A DNA stretch of 64,000 nucleotides, from NCBI RefSeq assembly GCF_016900315.1, contig NZ_JACSNQ010000007.1, positions 25,693 through 89,692 of the forward strand. The letters are read 5' to 3'. The position numbers and the translations under genes were made by a program. Source of the stretch: Olsenella profusa. GTDB lineage: Bacteria; Actinomycetota; Coriobacteriia; Coriobacteriales; Atopobiaceae. The notes beneath the pieces were generated by a model that was not told where the DNA came from, made no database searches, and was given only the letters and a program-made list of their open reading frames with translations. Below are positions 25,247 to 34,232 of the stretch, piece by piece (the first letter of the stretch is position 1; each line of letters begins with the position of its first letter).

Positions 25247-25275
25247 AGTATGCACCAGACCCCATCTCCGCGCAA
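25247..25275 (-). promoter_or_regulatory. Promoter of tRNA-Leu
   Basis: Minus-strand TTGCGC (25270-25275) and CATACT (25247-25252) with a 17-bp spacer, preceded by CAAAATTGGGG as at tRNA-Val. Confidence 0.65.
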
Positions 25276-25439
25276 GCCCCAATTTTGGATTTTTTCGCCG
25301 CGGGAGGGGCGCCGCACGAGGGAGGCGCGCCGCGGGAGGGACGCCCAAGGCGCGGACGGAAGCGCTGGCCGGCGGCGCGAGGTTCTTCTCGCCGGGTCTG
25401 CCGCACACTTGGCCGGGAGGGGCCAGGGGTGCTTGGCAC

Positions 25440-25470
25440 AAAAAGAAGGAGGCCCCACCTGGGACCTCCC
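25440..25470 (-). terminator. Terminator of the gap-pgk-tpiA-secG transcript
   Basis: A 9-bp stem with one G-U pair (25449-25457 with 25462-25470), followed on the minus strand by TTCTTTTTG. It lies 35 bp after the secG stop. Confidence 0.8.
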
Positions 25471-25505
25471 CCGAGTCAAGTCAATGCGCTTGCCGTGCGA
25501 CGGGG

Positions 25506-25757
25506 CTAGCCGATCGTGCCCGTCGGGAAGGTGAGGGCCATCACGATGACGCAGACGATGAAAATCGTGGTGGTGATGACCGTGAGGCGGTTGAGGTTCT
25601 TCTCGAGCACGCCCGAGCCGGTGCCGGAGTTGTAGATCGACGAGGCAATCATGTCCGAGACGCCGGTGCCCTTGCCGGAGTGCATGAGGACGAGGGCGAC
25701 CGTCAGCAGGCCGGACAGGACAAGAAGAACAACGAGGATGATGTTGAGGACGTTCAC
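25506..25757 (-). CDS. secG: SecG preprotein translocase subunit
   Basis: 83 residues with two membrane helices (~3-24 and ~55-77) around a short loop (MHSGKGTGVSDMIASS), the standard SecG topology. It assists SecYEG-driven export at the inner membrane. GTG start behind AAGGAGTG; the longer upstream frame lacks a ribosome site. It follows the glycolytic genes gap-pgk-tpiA and is closed by a strong terminator, a gene order common in Gram-positive bacteria. Confidence 0.93.
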   Translation of the reverse strand: MNVLNIILVVLLVLSGLLTVALVLMHSGKGTGVSDMIASSIYNSGTGSGVLEKNLNRLTVITTTIFIVCVIVMALTFPTGTIG

Positions 25758-25883
25758 GTAACACTCCTTAGGGGGCAGATGCAGTCCAGTCTGCAATGGT
25801 AACACAAAGGGACCCGAGCACCTGCCCGGGTCCCAGAACACATAATCTGGCGAGAAGAACGTCAGGCCCTGAGGGTCTGTCGC

Positions 25884-26651
25884 CTACGCCATGGCGCTCT
25901 TGACCATAGCCGCGAAGCTGTCGGCCTTGAGCGAGGCGCCGCCGACGAGGGCGCCGTCGACGTCCTCCTTCTCCAGGAAGCCGGCGATGTTCTCCGGCTT
26001 GGCGGAGCCGCCGTAGAGGACGCGGATGCCGGCCGCGGTCTCCTCGCCGAAGATCTCGGCAAGGGTCTTGCGGATGGCGCCGCAGACCTCCTGGGCGTCG
26101 TCGGCCGTGGCGGTCTTGCCGGTGCCGATGGCCCAGATGGGCTCGTAGGCGACCACGTACTTGGACGGGTCGGTGATCTCGAGGCCCTCGGTGTCCTTCT
26201 TGATCTGGTCGACGACGAACTCGACGTGCTTGCCGGCCTCGCGGACCTCAAGGGACTCGCCGCAGCAGCTGATCGGCACGATGCCGTGAGCCATGAGGGC
26301 CTTGGCCTTCTTGTTCACGTCCTCGTCCGTCTCGTGGAAGTAGTCGCGGCGCTCGGAGTGGCCGATGATGCAGTAGGTGGCGCCCACGGCCTCGAGCATG
26401 CTGGGGGCCGTCTCGCCGGTGTAGGCGCCGGACTCCTCCCAGTAGACGTTCTGCGCGCCGAGCGCGTACGGGGCGCTCGTCTGCTCGATGACCTCGGAGA
26501 CGCCCTTGAGGTCGACGGCGGGCGGGCAGACGACGACGTCGACGTCGCCGGTGCCGTCCTTGAGCTCGTCGGCAAGGCCCTGGGCGAGGACGACGCCCTC
26601 GCTGTAGGTCTTGTTCATCTTCCAGTTGCCAGCGATCATCCTCTTACGCAT
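25884..26651 (-). CDS. tpiA: Triosephosphate isomerase
   Basis: 255 residues. It interconverts dihydroxyacetone phosphate and glyceraldehyde-3-phosphate. The catalytic Lys is in AGNWKMN, His in IGHSERR and Glu in AYEPIWAIGTGK, with phosphate-binding YGGSAKPEN and VGGASL. The ATG overlaps the pgk stop by 8 bp, so translation is coupled. A second Met four codons on is possible. Nothing unusual in the sequence. Confidence 0.97.
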   Translation of the reverse strand: MRKRMIAGNWKMNKTYSEGVVLAQGLADELKDGTGDVDVVVCPPAVDLKGVSEVIEQTSAPYALGAQNVYWEESGAYTGETAPSMLEAVGATYCIIGHSERRDYFHETDEDVNKKAKALMAHGIVPISCCGESLEVREAGKHVEFVVDQIKKDTEGLEITDPSKYVVAYEPIWAIGTGKTATADDAQEVCGAIRKTLAEIFGEETAAGIRVLYGGSAKPENIAGFLEKEDVDGALVGGASLKADSFAAMVKSAMA

Positions 26652-27834
26652 CGAGAAGCGCCTCCACTCCAGGAAGGGCCTTGCCCTCGACGAGCTCCAT
26701 CGAGGCGCCGCCGCCGGTGGAGATCCAGCTCATCTTGTCGGCCAGACCGAACTTGTTGATGGCGGCCACGGAGTCGCCGCCGCCGATGATCGAGGTGCAG
26801 TCGGAGTCGGCCACGGCGCGGGCGACGGCCTCGGTGCCGGCAGCGAACTGGTCCATCTCGAAGACGCCCATCGGGCCGTTCCAGAAGACGGTCTTGGCGC
26901 CCTTGATGGCCTCGGCGTAGAGCTCGCGGGTCTTGGGGCCGATGTCCATGCCCATGCGGTCGTCGGGGATCTTGTCGGAGTCGACGACCTCGCCCACGGC
27001 GTCCTCGCCGAAGTGGTCGGCGACGACGTTGTCGATCGGGAGCAGGATCTTGACGCCCTTGTCCTCGGCCTTCTTGAGCATCTCGCCGGCGCGCTCGACC
27101 CAGTCCTCCTCCTTGAGGGAGGTGCCCACGGTGTAGCCCTGGGCGAGGAAGAAGGTGTAGGCCATGCCGCCGCCGATGATCAGGGTGTCGGCGGAGTCGA
27201 TCAGGTGGTCAAGCACGCCGATCTTGGAGGACACCTTGGAGCCGCCGACGATGGCGACGAACGGGCGCTCCGGCTCGGCGAAGATGGAGGTCAGGGTGTC
27301 GACCTCCTTCTCCAGCAGGAAGCCGGCGTAGGCGGGCAGGTACTGGGCGGGGCCCACCACGGAGCCCTGGGCGCGGTGCGCGGTGCCGAAGGCGTCGAGC
27401 ACGAAGACGTCGCCGTAGGAGGCGAGGATCTTGGCGATCTCGGGGTCGTTCTTCTTCTCGCGCTTGTCGAAGCGGACGTTCTCGAGGACGAGGATGTCGC
27501 CCGGCTCGAGGGCGTCGACGGCGGCCTTGGCCTTCTCGCCGTAGGTGTCATCGACGAACTTCACGTCATAGCCGGTGAGCTCGGCGAGCTTGTCGGCAGC
27601 CGGCTTGAGCGAGAGCTCGGGCTCCGGGCCGTCGCCCTTGGGGCGGCCGAGGTGGCTCATCAGGATGGTCTTGGCGTTGTGCTCCTTGAGGTACTTGATG
27701 GTGGGGATGGCGGCGCGCACGCGCGTGTCGTCGGTCACGACGCCGTCCTTCAGGGGCACGTTGAAGTCAACGCGCATGAGGACGCGCTTGCCGTCGACGT
27801 CGGCGTCGCGGACGGTCTTCTTGGTGAAAGCCAT
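26644..27834 (-). CDS. pgk: Phosphoglycerate kinase
   Basis: 396 residues, full length. It makes ATP from 1,3-bisphosphoglycerate in glycolysis. Visible marks are RVDFNVPLKDG at the substrate Arg loop, SHLGRPKG, FGTAHRAQGS, GGSKVSSKI and the C-terminal nucleotide loop GGGDSVAAI. ATG with GGAGTGAAGC upstream. It lies ~100 bp after gap and overlaps tpiA. Confidence 0.97.
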   Translation of the reverse strand: MAFTKKTVRDADVDGKRVLMRVDFNVPLKDGVVTDDTRVRAAIPTIKYLKEHNAKTILMSHLGRPKGDGPEPELSLKPAADKLAELTGYDVKFVDDTYGEKAKAAVDALEPGDILVLENVRFDKREKKNDPEIAKILASYGDVFVLDAFGTAHRAQGSVVGPAQYLPAYAGFLLEKEVDTLTSIFAEPERPFVAIVGGSKVSSKIGVLDHLIDSADTLIIGGGMAYTFFLAQGYTVGTSLKEEDWVERAGEMLKKAEDKGVKILLPIDNVVADHFGEDAVGEVVDSDKIPDDRMGMDIGPKTRELYAEAIKGAKTVFWNGPMGVFEMDQFAAGTEAVARAVADSDCTSIIGGGDSVAAINKFGLADKMSWISTGGGASMELVEGKALPGVEALLDA

Positions 27835-27937
27835 GCTTCACTCCTTGCGACTTGCGGGTACCTTACGAAAAGGGGCGCGGCCGCGGCCCTGTGAGCTGCG
27901 ACCGCACCCCTTGCGAAAAGCTGATGCGAAGCTGAGG

Positions 27938-28963
27938 CTACGCGACGAACTTCTCGAAGTACTTGATGGTGCGGACCATCTGGGAGGTGTAGGAGTTCTC
28001 GTTGTCGTACCAAGAGGTGACCTGAACGAGGCTCTGGCCGTTGCCGAGGTCCTGGACCATGGTCTGGGTGGCGTCGAAGATCGAGCCGTGGGTCTCGCCG
28101 ACGATGTCGCGGGACACGATCTCGTCCTCGTTGTAGCCGAAGGTCTCGGGGATGGTCTCGGCGTAGGCCTTCATGGCAGCGTTGACCTCGTCGACGGTGA
28201 CGGTCTTGTCAACGACGCAGTAGAGGTTGGTCAGCGAGCCGGTCGGCGTCGGGACGCGCTGGGCAGCGCCGATGAGCTTGCCGTTGAGCTCGGGGAGCAC
28301 CAGGCCGATGGCCTTGGCGGCGCCGGTGGAGTTGGGGACGATGTTCTCGGAGCAGGCGCGGGAACGACGCTTGTTGCCCTTGCGCTGCGGGCCGTCGAGC
28401 GGCATCTGGTCGCCGGTGAAGGCGTGGATGGTGGTCATGATGCCGGAGACGATCGGGGCGAAGTCGTTGAGGCCCTTGGCCATCGGGGCGAGGCAGTTGG
28501 TGGTGCAGGAGGCCGCGGAGATGATGTTGTCATCGGCGGTCAGCGTCTCGTGGTTGACGTTGTAGACGATCGTGGGAAGGTCGTTGCCCGCGGGAGCGGA
28601 GATGACGACCTTCTTGGCGCCGGCGTTGATGTGCGCCTGGGCCTTGGCCTTGGAGGTGTAGAAGCCGGTGCACTCGAGGACGACGTCCACGCCGAGCTCG
28701 CCCCAGGGGAGGTTGTTGGCGTCGGCCTCCTTGTAGATGGTGATCTTCTTGCCGTCGACGGTGATGGAGTCCTCGTCGGAGGTCACCTCGTGGTCACGGC
28801 CGTAGTTGCCCTGCGTGGAGTCGTACTTCAGGAGGTACGCGAGCATGTCGGGGGAGGTGAGGTCGTTGATGGCGACGATCTCGGTGCCCTCGTGCGCGAA
28901 CATCTGACGGAACGCCAGACGGCCGATGCGACCAAAGCCGTTGATAGCAACCTTTACTGCCAT
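27938..28963 (-). CDS. gap: Glyceraldehyde-3-phosphate dehydrogenase, type I
   Basis: 341 residues. NAD-binding [11 protein letters not shown] at the N-terminus and the catalytic Cys in [12 protein letters not shown], with HAFTGDQ and [14 protein letters not shown] further on. It opens the gap-pgk-tpiA-secG set. ATG at 28963 behind AAAGGAG. A TACACT box on the minus strand at 29041-29046 could be the -10 element, but no good -35 is apparent. The 280-bp gap to whiA otherwise shows only two CCTGTCCC direct repeats (~29205-29230). Confidence 0.97.
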   Translation of the reverse strand: MAVKVAINGFGRIGRLAFRQMFAHEGTEIVAINDLTSPDMLAYLLKYDSTQGNYGRDHEVTSDEDSITVDGKKITIYKEADANNLPWGELGVDVVLECTGFYTSKAKAQAHINAGAKKVVISAPAGNDLPTIVYNVNHETLTADDNIISAASCTTNCLAPMAKGLNDFAPIVSGIMTTIHAFTGDQMPLDGPQRKGNKRRSRACSENIVPNSTGAAKAIGLVLPELNGKLIGAAQRVPTPTGSLTNLYCVVDKTVTVDEVNAAMKAYAETIPETFGYNEDEIVSRDIVGETHGSIFDATQTMVQDLGNGQSLVQVTSWYDNENSYTSQMVRTIKYFEKFVA

Positions 28964-29243
28964 GCTTTCTCCTTTCACGGTGCCACCGGGGTCCTTCCCC
29001 GGCGAACCAAGCACAGGGCACACTGCCCTAACCGTCTGATAGTGTACCCCAGACGCGCGCGCGTGAAGCACGTAATCCTGAAACAGGCGGGGGAAATTTG
29101 AGCCGGGCGCGCTCAGGTGTGGGAGGGGCGGGGTTCCACCTGCCGCCGGACAGGCCTGCGGCCCCCTCGGCGCCGCGGCGTGCGCCCGTCCCCGGCGCCA
29201 CGGTCCTGTCCCGTGGCAGGTGCCTGTCCCCCAGAGACCGCGG

Positions 29244-30188
29244 TCAGCGCCCCTGGTTCTTCTCGGCCTCCGCGACGAGCTCCTCGAGGCGCAGGACCCG
29301 GTGGTACATGGCGGACTTCGAGGCGGGCGGGTCGAGCTCCTCCCCAAGCGCGGCGAGGCTGAGCTCGGGGTGGGCGCGGCGGGCCTGGCAGAACGCGCGC
29401 AGGGCCGGCGGCAGCGAGGCTAGGCCGACCTCGCGCTCCGCCCGGTCGATGAGGTCGAGCTGCGCGGCGGCGGCCCCCGTGGAGCGGGCCTGGTTGGCCA
29501 TCTCGGCGTTGACGCGGCGGTTGACGTCGTTCTTGACGGACTTCTTGGCCCGCGCCACCTCCACGACGCGCGCCATCCGCCCCGCCCCCATCGCGCGCAG
29601 CAGGGCGATGACGTCATCGTAGCTCTTGAGGTAGATGGCAAAGGCGCCGCGGCGGCGGTTGAGGCGCGCCGAGACCCCGAACGACCCCACGAGCTCTACG
29701 AGGCCGCGGGCGAAGTCCTCCCCCGTCACGGCAATCTCCAGGTGGAAGTCCCCGCGCGGGTCCGCGATGAAGCCGCCGGCCATGAAGGCGCCGCGCACGA
29801 AGGCCTCCCGCGCCGGGCGGGTCGAGAGCAGCGCCGCGGGCACCCCGGTGGCAAGCCCGCGGCCCGGGACCAAGATCCCCAGCCTCACGAGGTCGGCGGC
29901 CAGCTCGTCCTGCTCGGGCATCTCTATGAGGTAGTTGCGGGTCTTGTGCAGCACCGAGCGCCGCACGGTGAGCGAGGTGTCAAGGTCAAAGATCTTGTGC
30001 GTGAGCTTGATGACGGTGCGCGCCACCGCGCCCGTCTCCGTGGCGATGCGGACCGAGTAGCGCCCCGACCCCCGGAAGGAAAGCGTGCCGCACACGCGGA
30101 TGAGGGCCGAGAGCTGGGCGAGCTCGGCTTCGGCGGTGGGCGCCTCCACGCGGGAGAGCTCGTCTTTGACCTCCGCGGTGAAGGACAT
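29244..30188 (-). CDS. whiA: WhiA, sporulation/cell-division-type DNA-binding regulator
   Basis: 314 residues with the two WhiA parts: a LAGLIDADG-like N-terminal domain (~5-190, [23 protein letters not shown], without nuclease residues) and a C-terminal helix-turn-helix (~225-305, [19 protein letters not shown]). In actinobacteria it controls division genes. It follows rapZ with a one-base gap. In most relatives yvcK sits between them; here it does not. Confidence 0.93.
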   Translation of the reverse strand: MSFTAEVKDELSRVEAPTAEAELAQLSALIRVCGTLSFRGSGRYSVRIATETGAVARTVIKLTHKIFDLDTSLTVRRSVLHKTRNYLIEMPEQDELAADLVRLGILVPGRGLATGVPAALLSTRPAREAFVRGAFMAGGFIADPRGDFHLEIAVTGEDFARGLVELVGSFGVSARLNRRRGAFAIYLKSYDDVIALLRAMGAGRMARVVEVARAKKSVKNDVNRRVNAEMANQARSTGAAAAQLDLIDRAEREVGLASLPPALRAFCQARRAHPELSLAALGEELDPPASKSAMYHRVLRLEELVAEAEKNQGR

Positions 30189-30189
30189 G

Positions 30190-31116
30190 CTAGCTCGTCC
30201 TCACGTTGGCGAGCGCGAGGTCGCGGTGCGAGAGGCTCACGTGGTAGCCGCCTCGCTCCAGGTAGGCGGCCGTGGCGGCGGCGATGGCGACGCTGCGGTG
30301 CTGGCCGCCCGTGCAGCCCACCGCGATGGAGAGGTGGCTCTTGCCCTCGGCCACGTAGCCCGGCATTGCCACGTCGAGCAGGCGGTACCACGCGTCGAGG
30401 AACTGCTCGGTGGTGGGGTTGCCCAGGACGAAGTCGCGCACCAGGGGGTCGTTGCCGGTCAGGGTGCGCATCTCGGGGTCGTAGAAGGGGTTGGGCAGGA
30501 AGCGCACGTCGATCATGAGGTCCGCCTCCACCGGCATGCCGTGCTTGAAGCCAAAGGAGAAGACGCTGACCTCCATGAGCTGCTGGTCGGTGAGCTCGGA
30601 GAAGGCGCGGCGCAGGCGGGAGCGCAGGTCCTTCGTGCGCAGGTGGCTTGTGTCGATGACGAGGTCGGCCGTGTCGCGGACGCCCTCGAGCTGCGAGCGC
30701 TCGCGGGCGATGGCTGAGGCCACCGACTCCCCCGGCGCGGCGAGCGGGTGGCGGCGGCGGTTCTCGTCGTAGCGACGGATGAGGATCTCGTCAGAGGTGT
30801 CGAGGAAGACCACCTTGACCGAGATCTCGTGCTCGCGCAGCTGGGTCACGGAGTCGGAGAACTCGTCGAAGAGCCCCTGGGAGCGCAGGTCGCAGGTCAC
30901 GGCGAGGTGACGCCCCACGCCGGTGTTGATGCCCACGAGCTCGGCCAGCTGGAGCAGGAGGCGCGGCGGCAGGTTGTCGATGCAGAAGTAGCCCATGTCC
31001 TCGAAGACGTGCAGGGCCTGCGTCCGCCCCGAGCCGCTCATGCCCGTGATCACCACGACGTCGGGAACGCGCGCGGCGCTCTCGGCGGCGCGCATCTGCT
31101 GCCCGGCCTGCTCCAT
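30190..31116 (-). CDS. rapZ: RapZ/YvcJ nucleotide-binding adapter protein
   Basis: 308 residues. The Walker A loop is GMSGSGRT, with Arg in place of the usual Lys (as in several actinobacterial homologs, from memory). FDEFSDSVTQLREH and the C-terminal GCTGGQHRSVAIA are conserved. In E. coli RapZ guides RNase E to a sugar-phosphate sRNA; in Gram-positives YvcJ affects competence and cell wall. ATG at 31116 after AAAGGGG. First gene of the rapZ-whiA pair. Confidence 0.92.
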   Translation of the reverse strand: MEQAGQQMRAAESAARVPDVVVITGMSGSGRTQALHVFEDMGYFCIDNLPPRLLLQLAELVGINTGVGRHLAVTCDLRSQGLFDEFSDSVTQLREHEISVKVVFLDTSDEILIRRYDENRRRHPLAAPGESVASAIARERSQLEGVRDTADLVIDTSHLRTKDLRSRLRRAFSELTDQQLMEVSVFSFGFKHGMPVEADLMIDVRFLPNPFYDPEMRTLTGNDPLVRDFVLGNPTTEQFLDAWYRLLDVAMPGYVAEGKSHLSIAVGCTGGQHRSVAIAAATAAYLERGGYHVSLSHRDLALANVRTS

Positions 31117-31161
31117 TGCGACCCCTTTCTCCGATGTGTTCAGGATACCCCAGCCAATAAG

Positions 31162-31184
31162 CCCGTGGCGAGAAGGACCACGGG
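31162..31184. terminator. Hairpin with the 12-bp word in its loop
   Basis: A 7-bp stem CCCGTGG/CCACGGG whose loop is the core of GGCGAGAAGGAC (word at 31167-31178), between rapZ and the PfkB gene. There is no T-run, so termination is uncertain. Confidence 0.4.
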
Positions 31185-31244
31185 GTGTGAGGCCGCGCCC
31201 TCGGGGTAGACGAACACGCCCCAGGGCAGGGCCGCACCCCGGTC

Positions 31245-32144
31245 TCAGGACGCGAGCAGCGCCTCCACCTCGGCGCGCGTGGCCAGGCCCTCCGAGAACG
31301 CGCTCGCAGAGCCGGTCGCCAGCGCCATGCGGAAGGCGGCCTCGTAGCTGCCCGTCTCGGCGAGGCCGGCCAGAAAGCCCGCAACGGCGGAGTCGCCGGC
31401 GCCCACGGAGTTGACCACCGTACCGCGCGCCGCCGGGTGCTCGAGGACCTCGCCCGTCTCGGCCACGAGGACGCCGCCCTCCCCCGCCATCGAGACGAGC
31501 ACGTTGGCCGCGCCCAGCTCCTGCAGGCGCCACGCGTAGGGGACGACCTCGTCGCGGCGGCTCAGCGTGACGCCGAAGATGTCGCCGAGCTCGTGGTTGT
31601 TGGGCTTCACGAGGAAGGGGTGCAGGGGCAGGGCGCGCGTGAGGAGGTCGCGCTCGGCGTCCACCACCACGCGTACGCCACGGCCGGCCACGCGCCGCAT
31701 GAGGCGTTCGTACATGTCCGGGGGCAGGCACGCCGGCACCGAGCCGGAGACCACGAGCGTGTCCCCCGCCCCGAGCGCGTCCAGGCGGGAGAGAAGCGCC
31801 TCCACGTCGGCGGGCGTGATGGTCGGCCCCTGGCCGTTGAGCTCGGTCTCCTCGGCGCTCTTGACCTTGACGTTGACGCGCGTCATGCCCTCGGCCACGT
31901 GGATGAAGTCGCAGTCCACGCCGGCCGCGGCGCACAGGCGGCAGAGCTCGGCGCCCGTGAAGCCGGCGACGAAGCCCAGCGCGCGGCTCGCGTGCCCGAG
32001 GTTGCCGAGCACGATCGAGACGTTCACGCCCTTGCCGCCTGGCAGGATCTTCTCGTAGGTGGTGCGGTTGATGGCGCCGAGGCGCATGCCGTCCACGCGG
32101 ACGACGTAGTCGAGCGACGGGTTGAACGTGACGGTGTAGATCAT
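31245..32144 (-). CDS. PfkB-family sugar kinase (1-phosphofructokinase/tagatose-6-phosphate kinase type)
   Basis: 299 residues. Opens MIYTVTFNPSLDYVV, as in 1-phosphofructokinases, with the substrate loop LPGGKGVNV and the C-terminal PfkB signature GTVVNSVGAGDSAVAGFL, whose Asp is the catalytic base. The ATG overlaps the stop of the Gfo/Idh gene by 4 bp. It phosphorylates a sugar phosphate. Neither a fructose PTS nor a tagatose pathway is adjacent, so the exact sugar is open. Confidence 0.85.
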   Translation of the reverse strand: MIYTVTFNPSLDYVVRVDGMRLGAINRTTYEKILPGGKGVNVSIVLGNLGHASRALGFVAGFTGAELCRLCAAAGVDCDFIHVAEGMTRVNVKVKSAEETELNGQGPTITPADVEALLSRLDALGAGDTLVVSGSVPACLPPDMYERLMRRVAGRGVRVVVDAERDLLTRALPLHPFLVKPNNHELGDIFGVTLSRRDEVVPYAWRLQELGAANVLVSMAGEGGVLVAETGEVLEHPAARGTVVNSVGAGDSAVAGFLAGLAETGSYEAAFRMALATGSASAFSEGLATRAEVEALLAS

Positions 32145-33262
32145 CGGGACGTCCCCTCGCGCGGGACGCCCGGCGCGCTCTCCTCGGGGTAGGTGACGCC
32201 CCAGTCCACGCGCAGGCGGGTCATGAGCTCCATGACGTCGGAGACGTAGCCGATGAGGGCGCGCTTGGACTCGTCGCCGGCCACGGCGGCCTCGAGGTCG
32301 GCCATCTCGTAGCAGAGCGCGTAGCCCTCCTCGCCGGCGCGCACCTCCTCGCGCGCGCCGTCGGCGGTCCACACGATGGTGGCGTGGTCGGCGCGCGGGT
32401 AGTCCATGACCTCCACATAGCACTTGTCGAAGGAGAGCACGGCGCGCTTGGGCTGCTTGGAGTGGAGCGTCAGGGAGACGACGCCGAGCTGGCCCTCCGC
32501 GTTTCTCGCCACGATGCCGCCAGCCACGTCGACGCCCGTCTCGCAGAGGTTGCCAAGAGAGACCACCTCGGTGGGCTGGGACGCCATGAACAGGCGCATG
32601 AGGCTGAGCGCGTAGACGCCGATGTCGAGCATCGCACCGCCGGCCAGGCGCAGGTTGTAGAAGCGGTTGGTGAGATCGCCGTACTCCTTGTAGGAGCCGA
32701 AGTTGAGCTGGGCCAGGTTCATCCGGCCGAACTCGCCCGCTTCGGCGCGGCGCAGGAGCTCCTGGTAGAGTGGCATGTGCAGGATCGTCGTGGCGTCCAT
32801 GAGCACCACGCCGTGCGCGTCGGCGATGGCACGGGCCTCGTCGAGCTCGGCGGAGCTGAGCGTGATGGACTTCTCGCAGAGGACGTGCTTGCCGGCGGCG
32901 AGGGCCGCGCGCAGGTAGGTGATGTGGGTGTTGTGCGGCGTGGTGATGTAGACGGCGTCGACCTCGGGGTCGGCGTAGAGCTCCTCGAAGGAGTCGTAGA
33001 CGCGCTCCACGCCGTACTTCTCGGCAAAGGCGACGGCCTTCTCGTGGGTGCGGTTGGCCACGCCGTGGAGGCGCCGGCCCGCCAGGGCGAGCGAGGCGGC
33101 CATCTGGTTGGCGATGACGCCGCAGCCGATGACGGCCCACCTGAGCCTCGGAGCGCGGAATACCTCCTCCGGGAAGGGCTGGCCCTGGACGGCGGCGAAG
33201 GCCGCGGTGGCGGCGGCCGCGGAGTCGAGCGGGGCGGCGGTGCTCGGGGTGGTGTCTGCCAT
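32141..33262 (-). CDS. Gfo/Idh/MocA-family NAD(P)-dependent oxidoreductase
   Basis: 373 residues. The Rossmann loop is AVIGCGVIANQMA (~44), followed by HVLCEKSITLSS (the conserved EKP-type Lys region) and GGAMLDIGVYALSLM, the C-terminal family block. The N-terminal ~35 residues are Ala-rich and extra. It is coupled to the PfkB kinase and separated by 200 bp from the sialic-acid genes. A role in sugar or anhydro-sialic-acid oxidation is possible but cannot be told from the sequence. Confidence 0.85.
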   Translation of the reverse strand: MADTTPSTAAPLDSAAAATAAFAAVQGQPFPEEVFRAPRLRWAVIGCGVIANQMAASLALAGRRLHGVANRTHEKAVAFAEKYGVERVYDSFEELYADPEVDAVYITTPHNTHITYLRAALAAGKHVLCEKSITLSSAELDEARAIADAHGVVLMDATTILHMPLYQELLRRAEAGEFGRMNLAQLNFGSYKEYGDLTNRFYNLRLAGGAMLDIGVYALSLMRLFMASQPTEVVSLGNLCETGVDVAGGIVARNAEGQLGVVSLTLHSKQPKRAVLSFDKCYVEVMDYPRADHATIVWTADGAREEVRAGEEGYALCYEMADLEAAVAGDESKRALIGYVSDVMELMTRLRVDWGVTYPEESAPGVPREGTSR

Positions 33263-33463
33263 GGGGGTCTCCCTTTCTCCTCGTTTCCTGGCTCACCATT
33301 GTTGCGCAAGCGGGCGGCCCGGGCTATGCCGGGCGGCAAATTCGCGGGAGCCGGGCGACGCCCCGGAGGTGCGCCCTTGCCGTACCCTGACGGCGGCGAG
33401 AAGAACGCGGGGCCGCGGCAGACGCCGTGACCCCGCGCGGGTGACGTGCGATGGGTGGCGCCC

Positions 33464-34150
33464 CTACTTGAGCGCGTCGACGAACCAGCTGGTGATGCTC
33501 GTGGGGTGCGTGATGGCGGTGCCGGACACCACGGCCCAGGCGCCTGCGTCCAGGGCGGCGCGCGCGTCGGCCGGGGTGTGGACGTGGCCCTCGCAGATGA
33601 TGGCAGCGTCCGGGAACTCGCTCACGGCCTGCCTGAGGATCGGGAGGTCCGGGCCGTCGTCCATCGTGGTGTCGATGGCGGGCTTGTTGTGCGAGAGCGT
33701 GGTGGACACGAGGTCGCAGCCGGCGGCCACGCCCCGGCGGATGTCCTCGATGGTCATGCAGTCGGCCATGACGAGGACGTCGCTCTGGGCGCGGATGGCC
33801 TCGACCGTCTCCTCGAAGGTGCGGCCGTCCGGGCGCGGGCGGTCGGTGGCGTCAAGGGCCACCACGTCGGCGCCAGCGTTCACGCACGCCAGCGCGTGGC
33901 GCAGCGTGGGCGTGATGTAGACGCCCTCGTGGCCCTCCTTCCACAGGCCGATCACGGGGATCTCCACGCGGCCCTTGATGGCGGCGATGTCGGAGAGCCC
34001 CTGGCAGCGGATGGCGGCCGCGCCGCCGAGCTCGCAGGCGCGGGCCATCTGGGCCATGGTCTCCGGGTGGCGAAGGGGCTCGCCCGGATAGGCCTGGACG
34101 CTCACGATGAGCTTCCCACGCAGGGACTCCACGAGCGGGTGATGTGACAT
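33464..34150 (-). CDS. nanE: N-acetylmannosamine-6-phosphate 2-epimerase
   Basis: 228 residues, a TIM-barrel enzyme that turns ManNAc-6-P into GlcNAc-6-P in sialic-acid breakdown. Marks: IVSVQAYPGEPL at the N-terminus, AAIRCQGL, PVIGLWK, the catalytic Lys/Glu region and WAVVSGTAITHP at the phosphate site. ATG at 34150 behind AAGGAGGAG; the longer frame to 34171 is less likely. It lies 80 bp after the ROK kinase gene, with two 27-bp palindromes between. Confidence 0.95.
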   Translation of the reverse strand: MSHHPLVESLRGKLIVSVQAYPGEPLRHPETMAQMARACELGGAAAIRCQGLSDIAAIKGRVEIPVIGLWKEGHEGVYITPTLRHALACVNAGADVVALDATDRPRPDGRTFEETVEAIRAQSDVLVMADCMTIEDIRRGVAAGCDLVSTTLSHNKPAIDTTMDDGPDLPILRQAVSEFPDAAIICEGHVHTPADARAALDAGAWAVVSGTAITHPTSITSWFVDALK

Positions 34151-34164
34151 CTCTCCTCCTTGAC

Positions 34165-34232
34165 GAGACAAAGGGACAGTCCCTTTGCCTCATGGAACGT
34201 TGAACGAGATGAAGGGACCGTCCCTTCGTCTC
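34165..34232. repeat. Two copies of a 27-bp palindrome (AAGGGAC-n-GTCCCTT)
   Basis: 34165-34191 and 34206-34232 each form a near-perfect 13-bp stem around one central base. They start 41 bp apart, between the ROK kinase stop and the NanE start. A third copy overlaps the 3' end of hisC at 51054-51080. They may act as transcript hairpins. Confidence 0.75.

Noticed and set aside
26611..29101. Long Gly/Val/Asp- or Ala-rich open frames on the plus strand opposite pgk and gap
   Set aside because: They are antisense shadows caused by high GC at third positions; pgk and gap are certain.
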